A stretch of 64,000 nt of DNA from Naasia sp. (GTDB taxonomy: Bacteria; Actinomycetota; Actinomycetes; Actinomycetales; Microbacteriaceae), in contig NZ_JAODMK010000024.1 in the NCBI RefSeq assembly GCF_025465545.1, forward strand, positions 28,882 to 92,881, in the 5' to 3' direction. Shown here piece by piece: positions 1 through 8,252 of the stretch (position 1 is its first letter; each line of letters begins with the position of its first letter). The notes beneath the pieces are model-generated. The model was not told where the DNA came from. It ran no database searches and was given only the letters and a program-made list of their open reading frames with translations. The translations under genes and the position numbers were made by a program.

Positions 1-442
1 GCGCCGCCTCCTCCAGGGACACCCCGTCCGGGATGGGGTAGCAGGCGGAAGCGGGGACGGCGACCCTCTGCGCGAAGGCCCCGTCACGACTGAGCCCGAG
101 GATGGTCTGCCGGGAGCAGAGGTGGGCGTTCCCGGTCCTGCATTCCATGCAGCTTCCGCAGACCAGGTGCGACTCCAGTGCGACGCGATCTCCGACCGAG
201 ATCGACTGGACCGCTGCCCCCACCTCGATCACCACTCCGGCCGTCTCGTGGCCCGGAATCCGGGGCAACGTCGGAACGAACGCCTGGCCGGCCTGATCCC
301 AGTCGTAGACATGCCGATCCACGCCGCAGAGTGAGGTGGCCGCGACCTTGACCAGAACATCGGCGGGACCGACCTGAGGGTCGGGGGCATCGAGCAAGAA
401 GTCGAAGCCGGGCCCCGGGCGGGACTTGACGATGGCGTGCAT
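1..442 (-). CDS. Zinc-dependent alcohol/polyol dehydrogenase (MDR family), 3' part cut by window edge
   Basis: Only the first 147 residues (GroES-like catalytic domain) are present; the gene runs off the left edge. Visible MDR zinc features are Cys39 in a CGVDRH context, the GHE motif at about 64-66, and the structural-zinc cysteines C95, C98, C101 and C109 in the CxxCxxCx7C spacing. Such enzymes oxidise a secondary alcohol, polyol or threonine-like substrate with NAD(P). The ATG is at 440-442, 30 nt after the SDR stop. As last visible gene of the leftward operon it probably performs one oxidation step of the imported carbohydrate. Related enzymes are sorbitol, threonine and galactitol dehydrogenases. 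The exact substrate cannot be read from the sequence. Confidence 0.9.
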   Translation of the reverse strand, partial: MHAIVKSRPGPGFDFLLDAPDPQVGPADVLVKVAATSLCGVDRHVYDWDQAGQAFVPTLPRIPGHETAGVVIEVGAAVQSISVGDRVALESHLVCGSCMECRTGNAHLCSRQTILGLSRDGAFAQRVAVPASACYPIPDGVSLEEAA

Positions 443-472
443 GGGTACCTTTCGTCGCTCGGACGAGCCGAG

Positions 473-1276
473 TCAGTATTCGGGATTGGGCAGGGTCAGC
501 TTGGCTGTGAGCCCGGCGTCGACGGGAAGCGTCACCGCGGTGATCCATCTCGCGCTGTCGCTGGCGAGGAACAGCACGGCATCCGCGACGTCCCAGGCCG
601 TTCCCTCGGTGGCGAGCATCCCCGCGTCGCGGCGAGCAGCACGCATCTCGGCGGAGGACCGCTCGACCATGGGGCTGTACACCATGCCCGGCGCCACGCA
701 GTTGACGCGGATGCCCTGCTTTCCGTGGTGCAGGGCCATGGACTTCGTCATCATGATCACGGCGGCCTTCGACGCCGGGTAGAGGAGGCTGGGCAGTCCC
801 GCGAACATGCCGGCCACCGAGGCGATGTTCACGATCGCGCCTCCCCCGCCACGCTCCATGTGCGGGACGGCGAACCTCGCCATCAGCATCATCGAGGTCG
901 TGTTGGCCCGCAGCCCGTCCTCCCAGCCGTTCACATCCACGTGCACGGCGTCGCCCAGAGCTCCTTCGGTCCCCACGACATTGACGAGCACGTCGAGGCC
1001 ACCGAACCGCTCCACCGTCGTCTCGACGGCCCGACGGCAGTCGGACTCCGACGAGACGTCCCCGACCACCGACACCGCCGCCGCCCCGAGTGCCTCTACT
1101 TCCTGGTGGGTCTGTTCGAGCGGCGCCGTGCTGCGGTTCATCAGACCCAATTTGGCGCCGGCAGCCGCGAATCGGAGCGCAGTGGCCTTCCCGATACCGG
1201 TTCCCTCACCGCGGGAGCCTGCGCCCGTCACGAGAACCACCTTGTCGCGCATGCCGGCGAGTGCTGGAACGCTCAT
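473..1276 (-). CDS. SDR-family NAD(P)-dependent oxidoreductase
   Basis: 267-residue classical short-chain dehydrogenase. The Rossmann glycine-rich loop (residues 17-29, TGAGSRGEGTGIG) is longer than the usual TGxxxGIG. Position 99-102 reads NVVG where the canonical motif is NNAG. The catalytic triad is visible as S153 (NIASV), Y166 and K170 (YPASK). The start ATG overlaps the stop of the upstream GarR-like reductase gene by 4 nt (ATGA), so the two are translationally coupled. It probably oxidises or reduces a hydroxyl group of the cluster's sugar or polyol intermediate. The substrate is unknown. Confidence 0.9.
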   Translation of the reverse strand: MSVPALAGMRDKVVLVTGAGSRGEGTGIGKATALRFAAAGAKLGLMNRSTAPLEQTHQEVEALGAAAVSVVGDVSSESDCRRAVETTVERFGGLDVLVNVVGTEGALGDAVHVDVNGWEDGLRANTTSMMLMARFAVPHMERGGGGAIVNIASVAGMFAGLPSLLYPASKAAVIMMTKSMALHHGKQGIRVNCVAPGMVYSPMVERSSAEMRAARRDAGMLATEGTAWDVADAVLFLASDSARWITAVTLPVDAGLTAKLTLPNPEY

Positions 1277-2181
1277 GGGCGAGCGATGTCCCGGTTGGCG
1301 AGGCGCTCGTACACCCGCGAAAGGGCCTGATTGCCGTTGCCCCCCTCGCCGTGCGCGACCGCCTCCAGGTACATGTTCAGCACGCCGGACGCTGCAGGAA
1401 GTGGCGCACCCGCGTCGGCTGCTGCATCGAGGGCGAGGCGGAGGTCCTTCACCTGCAGCACTATCCGGAATCCCGCGGAATCGTCTCCGGCGAGCATCTG
1501 GGGTCCGAGGTTGTCGAGCACCCAGCTGGCGGTCGCGCCGCCCATCATCGCCTCGCGCAATCGCCCCAGATCGACGCCCAGCGCCCGTCCCAGGGTGAAT
1601 GCTTCGCAGACGGCTTGAATGTTGATGGCCACCGCAACCTGATTGCAGACCTTCGTGGCCTGCCCGGTGCCGACCGGTCCCATGTGCGTGATCCGGGAGG
1701 ACATCGGCTGCAGGATGGCGCGAGCACGCTCGACACTGTCGGCGTCGCCGCCCGCCATGACCGAGAGGGTGCCGGCGACGGCGCCTTTCACTCCGCCGCT
1801 GACGGGCGCGTCGACGAAGCGGATTTGACGCTCCTGGAGAGCCGAGTGGATGGCGAGGGTGCCCTGAGGCGAGATGCTGCTCATATCGACCATCAAGGTG
1901 CCCGGGGCCGATCTGGCGAGCACCCCGTCAGCACCGTGGACGACCGATTCCACGTGCGGCGTGTTCGGCAGCATCGTGACCACGACGTCGGACTGCTCCA
2001 AGAGCGCACCGAGGTCGTCGGCGACCGGTATGCCGCGTTCTCCGGCTGCGTTTCGGGCCGCCGGGCTGAGGTCGTACCCCGTCACCGCTGTGCCCGAGCG
2101 GTGCAGGTTGGTGACCATGGGCAGGCCCATGACCCCGAGGCCGATGAACGCGACGACCGGCGTCGTCGCCCCAGCCTCCAT
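1273..2181 (-). CDS. 3-hydroxyisobutyrate dehydrogenase / tartronate semialdehyde reductase-like protein
   Basis: 302-residue beta-hydroxyacid dehydrogenase. The N-terminal Rossmann motif is GLGVMG (residues 14-19), the substrate-binding motif is DAPVSGG (124-130), the catalytic lysine is K177 in GTGQATKVCNQ with N180, and a GarR-type FRIVLQVKDL segment is near the C-terminus. It best fits the GarR/GlxR/LtnD branch, which handles C3-C4 hydroxyacids. The ATG at 2181 shares its A with the stop of the rpiB-like gene (TGATG), and the 3' end overlaps the SDR start, so it sits mid-operon. A longer upstream reading frame exists but would overlap the isomerase gene deeply. Whether it reduces a semialdehyde or oxidises a C4 sugar acid is not decidable here. 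Confidence 0.88.
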   Translation of the reverse strand: MEAGATTPVVAFIGLGVMGLPMVTNLHRSGTAVTGYDLSPAARNAAGERGIPVADDLGALLEQSDVVVTMLPNTPHVESVVHGADGVLARSAPGTLMVDMSSISPQGTLAIHSALQERQIRFVDAPVSGGVKGAVAGTLSVMAGGDADSVERARAILQPMSSRITHMGPVGTGQATKVCNQVAVAINIQAVCEAFTLGRALGVDLGRLREAMMGGATASWVLDNLGPQMLAGDDSAGFRIVLQVKDLRLALDAAADAGAPLPAASGVLNMYLEAVAHGEGGNGNQALSRVYERLANRDIARP

Positions 2182-2681
2182 CACCGCAGTCCCCCCGCCT
2201 CGATCGGCTGCTGGGCACGCCCGAGCAGCTCGAGGGCGCCCGACAACTCCAGTTGATGAAGCTTCTCCACCCGCCGCTGGGTGTCCTCGTCCGCGTCGAA
2301 GGTCGCCGCCAGGAAGGCGGTGATGGTCTCCGTGGCGATGGCCGGGCCGATGAGCCACGCGCCGAGCACGATGCAATTGGCGTCGTCATGCTCCACGCTC
2401 TGATGAGCGGAGTACACGTCGTGCCCCAGGGCCGCTCGGATGCCGGGGATCTTGTTGGCGGCCATCACCGCCCCCACGCCGGTTCCGCAGATGAGGACCG
2501 CCCGCTCTGCGATCCCTCGCCTGACCACTTCGCACGTTGCGGCGGTGATGTCCGGGAAGTCGACCGGACTGTCGTCCCGCGTGCCGTGATCGAGCACCTC
2601 GTGCCCGAGCGAATGCAGAACGTTGACCACGTGCTCTTTGAGCGCGAACCCGGCGTGATCGTTTCCCAGCGAAATCCTCAT
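2181..2681 (-). CDS. RpiB/LacAB-family sugar-phosphate isomerase
   Basis: 166-residue protein matching ribose-5-phosphate isomerase B and its relatives. It has the N-terminal GNDHAGF motif (catalytic-region His9), the active-site cysteine C65 in ICGTGVG, the ANKIPGIRAA motif, and HDDANCIVLG near the C-terminus. RpiB-family enzymes isomerise aldose and ketose phosphates; within catabolic clusters they often act on tetrose or allose phosphates (EryI, LacAB, allose isomerases). No sugar kinase is visible in the window, so the phosphorylating step must lie beyond the left edge or elsewhere. It lies 34 nt downstream of the ATPase gene and overlaps the next gene by one base. Confidence 0.9.
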   Translation of the reverse strand: MRISLGNDHAGFALKEHVVNVLHSLGHEVLDHGTRDDSPVDFPDITAATCEVVRRGIAERAVLICGTGVGAVMAANKIPGIRAALGHDVYSAHQSVEHDDANCIVLGAWLIGPAIATETITAFLAATFDADEDTQRRVEKLHQLELSGALELLGRAQQPIEAGGLR

Positions 2682-2715
2682 CGGGTACCTCTTCCCATTG
2701 TCCTCATCGCGCCCG

Positions 2716-3492
2716 TCACGCTCCCCGTCCTCGTGGGACGGCAGCGCCGGTGATCCAGGCGATGATCTCCTCGATGCTCACGTCGCCCGGAGCCAGGTCC
2801 GCCACGGTGGTGCCGCGGTAGAGGACGATGACGCGGTCGCAGAGCTCATGCACTTGAGGCAGGTTGTGGCTGACGAGCAAGACCGACGTCCCCTGCGAGC
2901 GGATCCGGGTGATCAACTCGCCGACCTGGTGCTGCTGCTCGACTCCGAGCGCGGCGGTCGGCTCGTCCATCAGCACCAGCTTGCTGCCGAAAGCGGCGGC
3001 TCGTGCGACCGCGACCGCCTGACGCTGGCCCCCGGACAGCTCGCCACACTGAGATGCGACCGACGGGATCCTGATCTTGATCTTGTCGAGCTCGGCGCGA
3101 GCCTGGTCCTCGGCCGCTCGGTGGTCGAGCACCCCGAGTCTTCCGAGCAGTCCCGGTCGAAGCCGCTCACGACCGAAGTAGAGATTCTCTGCGACCGACA
3201 GGTTGCTGGCCAGCGCCAGATCCTGGTAGACGGTCTCTATCCCGGCCCGCTGGGCATCCCGTGGTCGGTGGAATTCGACGGGCTCGCCTTCGATGAGCAG
3301 GCGTCCTGTGGTGGGCTGGAGCGCACCGGCCAGCGTCTTCAACAGCGTCGACTTGCCGGCCCCGTTGTCCCCCACGAGGCCGACGACCTCGCCGTGACCG
3401 ACGGAGAAGGTGGCATCGCGGAGCGCGTGGATGCTGCCGTAGTGCTTGGCGAGGCCCTCGGCGTGAAGCAGTGGCCGGATGTTGTCCGTCAT
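2716..3492 (-). CDS. ABC transporter ATP-binding protein, carbohydrate type (single ATPase domain)
   Basis: 258-residue cytoplasmic ATPase. It has Walker A GDNGAGKST (41-49), the ABC signature LSGGQRQ, Walker B with VLMDEPTAALG, and a switch histidine in LLVSHNL. It resembles FrcA-type proteins with one nucleotide-binding domain, not the duplicated RbsA/XylG architecture, so it presumably dimerises. Start chosen: ATG at 3490-3492, preceded by a GAGGGA Shine-Dalgarno; an upstream in-frame extension has no family similarity. It powers the permease at 4429-5616. Unusually, the cyclase gene sits between permease and ATPase. Confidence 0.93.
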   Translation of the reverse strand: MTDNIRPLLHAEGLAKHYGSIHALRDATFSVGHGEVVGLVGDNGAGKSTLLKTLAGALQPTTGRLLIEGEPVEFHRPRDAQRAGIETVYQDLALASNLSVAENLYFGRERLRPGLLGRLGVLDHRAAEDQARAELDKIKIRIPSVASQCGELSGGQRQAVAVARAAAFGSKLVLMDEPTAALGVEQQHQVGELITRIRSQGTSVLLVSHNLPQVHELCDRVIVLYRGTTVADLAPGDVSIEEIIAWITGAAVPRGRGA

Positions 3493-3511
3493 GAATGAAT
3501 CCCTCGTTGAA

Positions 3512-4432
3512 TCAGACGATGGCGATGGGGTCGACCATGGCCGCACTCGCGCCGCGGATCTTGACCGGAGCGACGATGAGCAGGAATTCGTAGCGGCGGT
3601 CCTCTGCCAGCTGCTCGAGGGCCAGCATCTCGATCATCGGCATTCCTCGTTCTCTCAGAAGCGCCGTGTGCACCGGATGGGGGTTGCCCGGCACGGCGCT
3701 CGGAAGCTGCTCGATCCCCTCTGTGTCGGCGCCGATCCCGGCTATGCCCTGGGCGATCAGCCACTCCGCGGCTTCGAGGGTGATCCCTGAGCCGCTGTGC
3801 TGTTCGATGAGGTCCCTGTGAGGCCACACCCTCCCATAACCCGTGCGAAGCAGCACCACGTCGCCGGCGCTCAGCGAGACCCCCTCCGAACGCAGGGTCT
3901 GCTCGAGATCTTCCCGGGTGATGCCGTAGCCCTTCGGCAGGACATCCTCGTTCCGGTACGCCGCAACGTCGATCAGCACTCCCCTGGACACCATGGGGGT
4001 CAGCTGGCTGCCGTCGCTCGCGAGCAGTCCGAAGTCCCCGAGGCCGGTGAGCTCATCCCCTCCGTACCAGCTGGCAGGGGTACCCACTGCGACGTGCCCT
4101 GCCGCGTCGATGTGCGCACCGGTGTGCATCGACGCCGTGACGACGTCCGAGGTGAACGTGACATCGACCGTGTTCGCCTCGCCACTGGGCCAGACGGAAC
4201 TCGGCTCCGACCGAAGCCCGTGCGGTGTCCGGTAGGGCAGGACCACGAGCTGCGGGTGCATGACGGGAAGCGGCATTCCCGGGAAGCGAACTCGGGCCAG
4301 GTCGTAGACGACCCCTTCCCGCACGAGGCGGAGTGCGGCGAGGATCCCTGCTGAGGACAGGGTCGGGACCACGGGGACCGCTCCCGGTTGAAGCGGATCG
4401 ATCCTGCGAAGCGACGGACTGGACGACGTCAT
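3512..4432 (-). CDS. Cyclase/kynurenine formamidase-like hydrolase embedded in a sugar ABC operon
   Basis: 306-residue protein of the metal-dependent cyclase (KynB-like) family. The metal-binding signature is at 103-113 and reads HTGAHIDAAGH. The family norm is HxGTHxDxPxH, so the Thr and the Pro are both replaced while all His/Asp ligands are kept. Family members hydrolyse formamides, lactones or other cyclic substrates; here a sugar lactone or cyclic amide is a reasonable guess. Start ATG 4432 overlaps the permease stop by 4 nt (ATGA), which excludes the much longer upstream reading frame. It is co-transcribed with the transporter and presumably opens a ring in the imported compound or an early intermediate. 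Confidence 0.85.
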   Translation of the reverse strand: MTSSSPSLRRIDPLQPGAVPVVPTLSSAGILAALRLVREGVVYDLARVRFPGMPLPVMHPQLVVLPYRTPHGLRSEPSSVWPSGEANTVDVTFTSDVVTASMHTGAHIDAAGHVAVGTPASWYGGDELTGLGDFGLLASDGSQLTPMVSRGVLIDVAAYRNEDVLPKGYGITREDLEQTLRSEGVSLSAGDVVLLRTGYGRVWPHRDLIEQHSGSGITLEAAEWLIAQGIAGIGADTEGIEQLPSAVPGNPHPVHTALLRERGMPMIEMLALEQLAEDRRYEFLLIVAPVKIRGASAAMVDPIAIV

Positions 4433-5616
4433 CCCCGGACCCTTCGCTTCTTCAGAACCGTGTCGAGTGCGACTGCACCGACGAGGACCAGCCCCTGCAC
4501 CACGAACTGCAGGTAGGTCGAGACTCCCGCCAGCTGCATGCCGTTCGCCAGGCTGCCGAGGAGGATCGCCCCCAGGAGTGTCCCGCGCACCGTTCCGATG
4601 CCGCCGAAGAGGCTGGTGCCTCCGATGATCACAGCGGTGATCGCGTTCAGTTCGAGGAACAGGGCAGGGTCCGGCGGTGCCCCGTTGAGGCGGGCGGCGA
4701 GCATGATCCCATCCAGGGAGTAGATGACTCCCATGCCGAGAAAGAGGAAGAACACATAGGCCTTCACGTTCACGCCCACGCGCCGCGCGGACTCCGGGTT
4801 GTCCCCGATCGCGTAGAGGCGACGCCCGTAGAAGGTGTGGCGTGCGATCAGGCCGAGGACGACGGCCAGCACGGCGACCACGACTGCCGGCATCGGTATG
4901 CCCTGGTAGGCGATCGCGGCCCACGCCAGCAGTGCGAGCAGCAGCAGGACCGGCACCGAGTCCGACACGAAGCGGCCGCCGTCATCCATCCCCGCTCGCC
5001 TTCGCGCGTTCCTGCTCTGCACGAGGACGCTCCAGATGATTCCTGCCGCCACCAGCACGCACAGGATCACCGAGGGAACGCGGCCAATGGTCATCAGCGT
5101 GAAAGCGTGCAGCGCGTCGTCCACCGGGCCCAGCGTCTGACCCTCGGTGATCACATAGGTGATTCCGCGGAAGGTGAGCATGCCTCCAAGGGTGACGATG
5201 AACGCCGGCACGCCCACTACCGCTACCCAGAACCCCTGCCAGGCGCCGAGGACCAGTCCCACCATGACGACCACCGCGATCATGGCGGGGATGCCGAGGT
5301 CCAGCTGCGACTGCAGCCCCGCGGCGACCGTCGCGGTGAGGCCGACCGCTGATCCCACCGACAGGTCGATGTGACCGGCGACCATGACGAGCATCATGCC
5401 GAGCGCCGCGATGGCGAGGATGACGCTCTGCACCAGCAGCAGCGAGATGTTCCTTCCGGTCAGGAACAGTCCACCGGTCAGTATCGCGAAAGCGAGCCAT
5501 ACCGCGGCGACGCCGAAGATGAGGCCGTAGACATTCCAGTTGAACGGAGTTCTCGCGCCGTCATCATGCTTCTGCGTGGCCGACGGCTTCGCAGCTGCAA
5601 CAGAGGGGCGACTCAT
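4429..5616 (-). CDS. ABC transporter permease, ribose/xylose type
   Basis: 395-residue integral membrane protein of the RbsC/XylH (BPD_transp_2) family, with about ten hydrophobic segments from residue 30 to 385. Typical family stretches are visible: AAGHIDLSVGS in the third helix region and GAILLGSLANGMQLAG near the C-terminus. It forms the carbohydrate channel together with the ATPase at 2716-3492 and the lipoprotein at 5673-6767. The 5' end is 56 nt after the binding-protein gene, with AGGACC-like Shine-Dalgarno bases before the ATG at 5616. The C-terminal coding region overlaps the cyclase start. Confidence 0.93.
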   Translation of the reverse strand: MSRPSVAAAKPSATQKHDDGARTPFNWNVYGLIFGVAAVWLAFAILTGGLFLTGRNISLLLVQSVILAIAALGMMLVMVAGHIDLSVGSAVGLTATVAAGLQSQLDLGIPAMIAVVVMVGLVLGAWQGFWVAVVGVPAFIVTLGGMLTFRGITYVITEGQTLGPVDDALHAFTLMTIGRVPSVILCVLVAAGIIWSVLVQSRNARRRAGMDDGGRFVSDSVPVLLLLALLAWAAIAYQGIPMPAVVVAVLAVVLGLIARHTFYGRRLYAIGDNPESARRVGVNVKAYVFFLFLGMGVIYSLDGIMLAARLNGAPPDPALFLELNAITAVIIGGTSLFGGIGTVRGTLLGAILLGSLANGMQLAGVSTYLQFVVQGLVLVGAVALDTVLKKRRVRG

Positions 5617-5672
5617 GGCTGGTCCTTTCCGGGATTATCGCGAGGGGTGAGTGCTGAAGGGCGTCTCGGAAC

Positions 5673-6767
5673 TCAGGACGCCGGGCACTCGGTCGCGGCC
5701 TGGTCGCCGTAGACCTCCTCGGCCGTGTAGTAGCCGTACTGGTTGATCCAGTCGCACACCGTGTCCTGGGTGACGTTGATGGTCTCCATCACCACAGTGG
5801 GCTTCTCGCCGTTCGTGTACTTGACGCTCTGGACGTTCGGCACGTCGAGGTCCGTACCGGTTGCGGCGGCGTACGCGGCGTCTGCGGCGTAGGTGCCCAT
5901 GAGGCTGTAATCAGTCCAGATGCTGAGGGTCTGGGTGCCCTGCACGATCGCCTGCACATTGAGCAGGTCGGCGTCGACTCCCGAGACGAACACGCCCTTG
6001 AGCTTCTGCGCCTGCAGCGCCGTGATCGCGCCGGTGGCCATACCGTCGTTGTTGGAGAGGATCGCGCTCACGTCGTCCTTGGCAGCCACGAGGGCTTCCT
6101 CGACCTGCTGTTGCGCCGTCTGAGGGCTCCACCCGGCGTTGTACTGCTGAGAGACGATCGTGATGTCACCGGCGTCGACGGCTGGCTGGAGCGCGTCAAG
6201 GTATCCGGCTGTGGTGTCCTGAGCGACGCTGCTCGCGGGGTCACCCCCGATGATGATGTAGTTCCCGGTCGGGTGCGCCTCGAGCGCCGACTCCGCCGTC
6301 TGCTTGCCGTAGTCGCGAGCGCTGCGGGTGATCGCGTAGTCGAACTCCGCATCCGGCGCGATGAAGTTGTAGTCGATCACCGGGATTCCGGCGTCGCTGG
6401 CGATGGCGAACGAGGACGCCGCGGTGTCCGCGTTGACGGGGGCGATGATCAGCGCATCGACTCCCTGCGTGACCATGTTCTCGATCGCGCTCCTCTGCTT
6501 CTGATCGTCGCTCTCCGCGGAGACGACGATGGACTTCGCCCCGAGCTTCTTCAGCTGGTCCTCGATGCCCTGCTGGTCGAACTTCCATCGGGAGACGAGG
6601 GTCTGCGACAGCACCACGCCGACGGTGACGTCGTCGGGGGCGGCCGATCCCCCACCCGAGGCTCCCCCTTCATTGAGGGAGGAGCACCCGCTCAGGAGTG
6701 CTGTCGCGCCCACCAGCAGCACGCTGGCGCCGGCGAGGAAACTGCGGTGGTGAAGGTGGTCTGCCAT
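5673..6767 (-). CDS. Sugar ABC transporter substrate-binding lipoprotein
   Basis: 364-residue periplasmic-binding-protein type 1 family (RbsB-like) lipoprotein. The signal peptide ends in the lipobox LLSGC, with lipidated C28, followed by a Ser/Gly-rich linker. The mature domain carries the family pattern DGMATGAITALQA, as in hinge-region segments of ribose/xylose binding proteins. Start chosen: ATG 6767 with an ACGGAG Shine-Dalgarno; the longer frame from 6809 would start inside the predicted leader. It is the first gene of the leftward operon and sits under the LacI-type operator at 6830-6843. The ligand is unknown; the cluster context favours a pentose, tetrose or polyol. Confidence 0.92.
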   Translation of the reverse strand: MADHLHHRSFLAGASVLLVGATALLSGCSSLNEGGASGGGSAAPDDVTVGVVLSQTLVSRWKFDQQGIEDQLKKLGAKSIVVSAESDDQKQRSAIENMVTQGVDALIIAPVNADTAASSFAIASDAGIPVIDYNFIAPDAEFDYAITRSARDYGKQTAESALEAHPTGNYIIIGGDPASSVAQDTTAGYLDALQPAVDAGDITIVSQQYNAGWSPQTAQQQVEEALVAAKDDVSAILSNNDGMATGAITALQAQKLKGVFVSGVDADLLNVQAIVQGTQTLSIWTDYSLMGTYAADAAYAAATGTDLDVPNVQSVKYTNGEKPTVVMETINVTQDTVCDWINQYGYYTAEEVYGDQAATECPAS

Positions 6768-6829
6768 GGTGACTCCGTTGTCTGCTGTCGCACTGTGATC
6801 GAGGCGCATCTCGGCCTCTCAGCCGCATT

Positions 6830-6843
6830 TGGAATCGTTTCCA
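6830..6843. promoter_or_regulatory. LacI-family operator
   Basis: TGGAATCGTTTCCA is a 14-bp near-perfect palindrome around a central CG. It matches the usual LacI/PurR-type half-site architecture (TGGAAN-CG-NTTCCA). It lies about 9-22 nt downstream of the predicted start of the leftward operon transcript, so bound repressor would block elongation or open-complex formation. The divergent LacI-type gene at 6954 is the obvious ligand-responsive regulator. Confidence 0.8.
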
Positions 6844-6858
6844 CGGGCCGTCGGGATG

Positions 6859-6888
6859 AGCATGTGGCACGCGCTAGGAGGTTGTCAA
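6859..6888 (-). promoter_or_regulatory. Predicted promoter of the sugar-transport operon
   Basis: Read leftward: a perfect -35 TTGACA (6888-6883), an 18-nt spacer, then CATGCT as -10 (6864-6859). This predicts transcription starting near 6852, immediately upstream of the operator at 6830-6843. The start codon of the binding-protein gene follows at 6767, giving a leader of about 85 nt. Confidence 0.6.
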
Positions 6889-6953
6889 GTCGGGCTCCAG
6901 TGCGGTGCCGCTAGCATCGGATCGACAGTCGGCTCACAGGCGGAGGTTCAACC

Positions 6954-7940
6954 ATGGTGACCCTCCATGACGTCGCGAAGTTCTCCGGGACGTCCGTCGG
7001 AACCGTCTCGCGCGTCCTCAATGGCAGCCCACACGTGAGCGAGGTCGCCCGTCTGCGCGTCCTCCGCGCGATCGACGAACTGAACTTCACGCCGAACCGG
7101 GCTGCCCAGTCGCTCCGCACCTCTCGCACCACCCTGGCGGGCCTCATCGTGCCCGACATCACCAATTCGTTCTTCGGCGCTCTCGCGCGAGCGCTCGCGC
7201 GAGAGCTCTGGGCACACGACTACGGCCTGATCCTCGCTGACACGGCCGAATCGCTCGAGAAGCAGACGGAGGCACTGGACGCCCTCGGCAAGCGCGGAGT
7301 GGATGGGCTTTTCCTCGTCCCCACGACCTCGACTCGCGACATCGCGAATCCACTCAACATCCCCCTGGTCACTCTCGACCGCACCTTGGCCGATCTTCCC
7401 GGCGTCACCAGTGACAACCGGCAGGGCACCTCGCTCGCCGTGTCCTACCTGCATGGCTGGGGACACCGCAGGATCGCCACGATCGTCGGGCCGACGACGT
7501 GCTCCACCGCCGCCGAGCGCCTGGAAGGATATGCCACCACCACGCGCGCGTTGGGCATCTATTCCCGCAGCTTGATCAGGGAAGGCCCGTTCAGCTACGC
7601 CTTCGGCAAACAGGCCATGGAGGAGCTCCTCGATGAGCCGACCCGCCCTACCGCAGTGATCGCGAGCAACGACTCTCAAGCGATCGGCGCCCTGCACGCC
7701 TGCGCCGGCCGGGGATTACGCGTTCCGCAGGACATCTCGATCTGCGGATTCGACGGGAGCGAACTGGCCTCGCATCTCTCGCCTTCGCTGACCTCGGTGA
7801 AACAGCCGATCAGCACCATGGCCACCCACGGGGCTCGTCTGATGCTCGAACTGATCGAGACCGGCACAGCCGGCTCCGGGGCGGTTCTCCTCACCGACCT
7901 CACGATCGGTGAGTCGTGCTCGGTCCCTCCGAGTCACTGA
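6954..7940 (+). CDS. LacI-family transcriptional regulator
   Basis: 328-residue repressor. It has an N-terminal helix-turn-helix (residues 2-22, TLHDVAKFSGTSVGTVSRVL) and hinge (about 45-60), followed by a periplasmic-binding-protein-like effector domain starting at GLIVPDITNSFF and ending in SVKQPISTMATHGARLMLELI. A GGAGG Shine-Dalgarno lies 7 nt before the ATG. It is divergent from the transport operon and the palindrome at 6830-6843 sits between them, so it most likely represses the operon until the imported sugar or a phosphorylated derivative binds. It may also control its own gene. Confidence 0.95.
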   Translation: MVTLHDVAKFSGTSVGTVSRVLNGSPHVSEVARLRVLRAIDELNFTPNRAAQSLRTSRTTLAGLIVPDITNSFFGALARALARELWAHDYGLILADTAESLEKQTEALDALGKRGVDGLFLVPTTSTRDIANPLNIPLVTLDRTLADLPGVTSDNRQGTSLAVSYLHGWGHRRIATIVGPTTCSTAAERLEGYATTTRALGIYSRSLIREGPFSYAFGKQAMEELLDEPTRPTAVIASNDSQAIGALHACAGRGLRVPQDISICGFDGSELASHLSPSLTSVKQPISTMATHGARLMLELIETGTAGSGAVLLTDLTIGESCSVPPSH

Positions 7941-8216
7941 GGCGCCACCCCAGATCAGCGGCCAGCCGCCGCGCATGCGCCCCAGAGAGCCGCGCGCTCA
8001 GGGCGGTCAACGGGGCAGTGACGATGGCCGTGCTGCCACCGGCCAGCCTGGTCGAGGAAGTCGGACAACTTCGTGCGCGAGCCAGAGGAACCGGACGAGG
8101 CGGAGCGCCGGACGCGCCTGATGGTAGGGCGCTTGGAGTGTGCCAGGCGCAACGCGTGATGCGAGCGGCGGGTATACCAACGCCATCGCGGCGGGAGACC
8201 AGCTAAGCGCAAGCAG
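7941..8216. other. Gene-poor segment between the LacI gene and the tRNA
   Basis: About 275 nt without a convincing gene. Short open frames occur on both strands (for example 7916-8206 + and 7955-8212 -), but none has a Shine-Dalgarno, a recognisable domain or typical codon positions. It may be the decayed edge of an inserted island, because it lies at the 3' side of the tRNA gene. No direct duplication of the tRNA 3' end was found within 1-8216. Confidence 0.5.
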
Positions 8217-8248
8217 GAAGGCCCGGAACCATGCGGTTCCGGGCCTTC
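8217..8248 (-). terminator. Terminator hairpin downstream of tRNA-fMet
   Basis: A perfect 14-bp stem (GAAGGCCCGGAACC at 8217-8230 with its complement at 8235-8248) and a 4-nt loop, starting 4 nt past the CCA end of the tRNA. There is no long U-tract on the tRNA strand, as is common for GC-rich actinobacterial terminators. Confidence 0.8.
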
Positions 8249-8252
8249 TCTT

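Noticed and set aside
3512..4924. 470-residue version of the cyclase
   Set aside because: The extra N-terminus overlaps the permease gene; the ATG at 4432 gives an ATGA overlap and the right family length.
7916..8206. Possible small gene after LacI
   Set aside because: It starts inside the LacI gene in another frame, has no ribosome-binding site and no recognisable motif; treated as non-coding or decayed.
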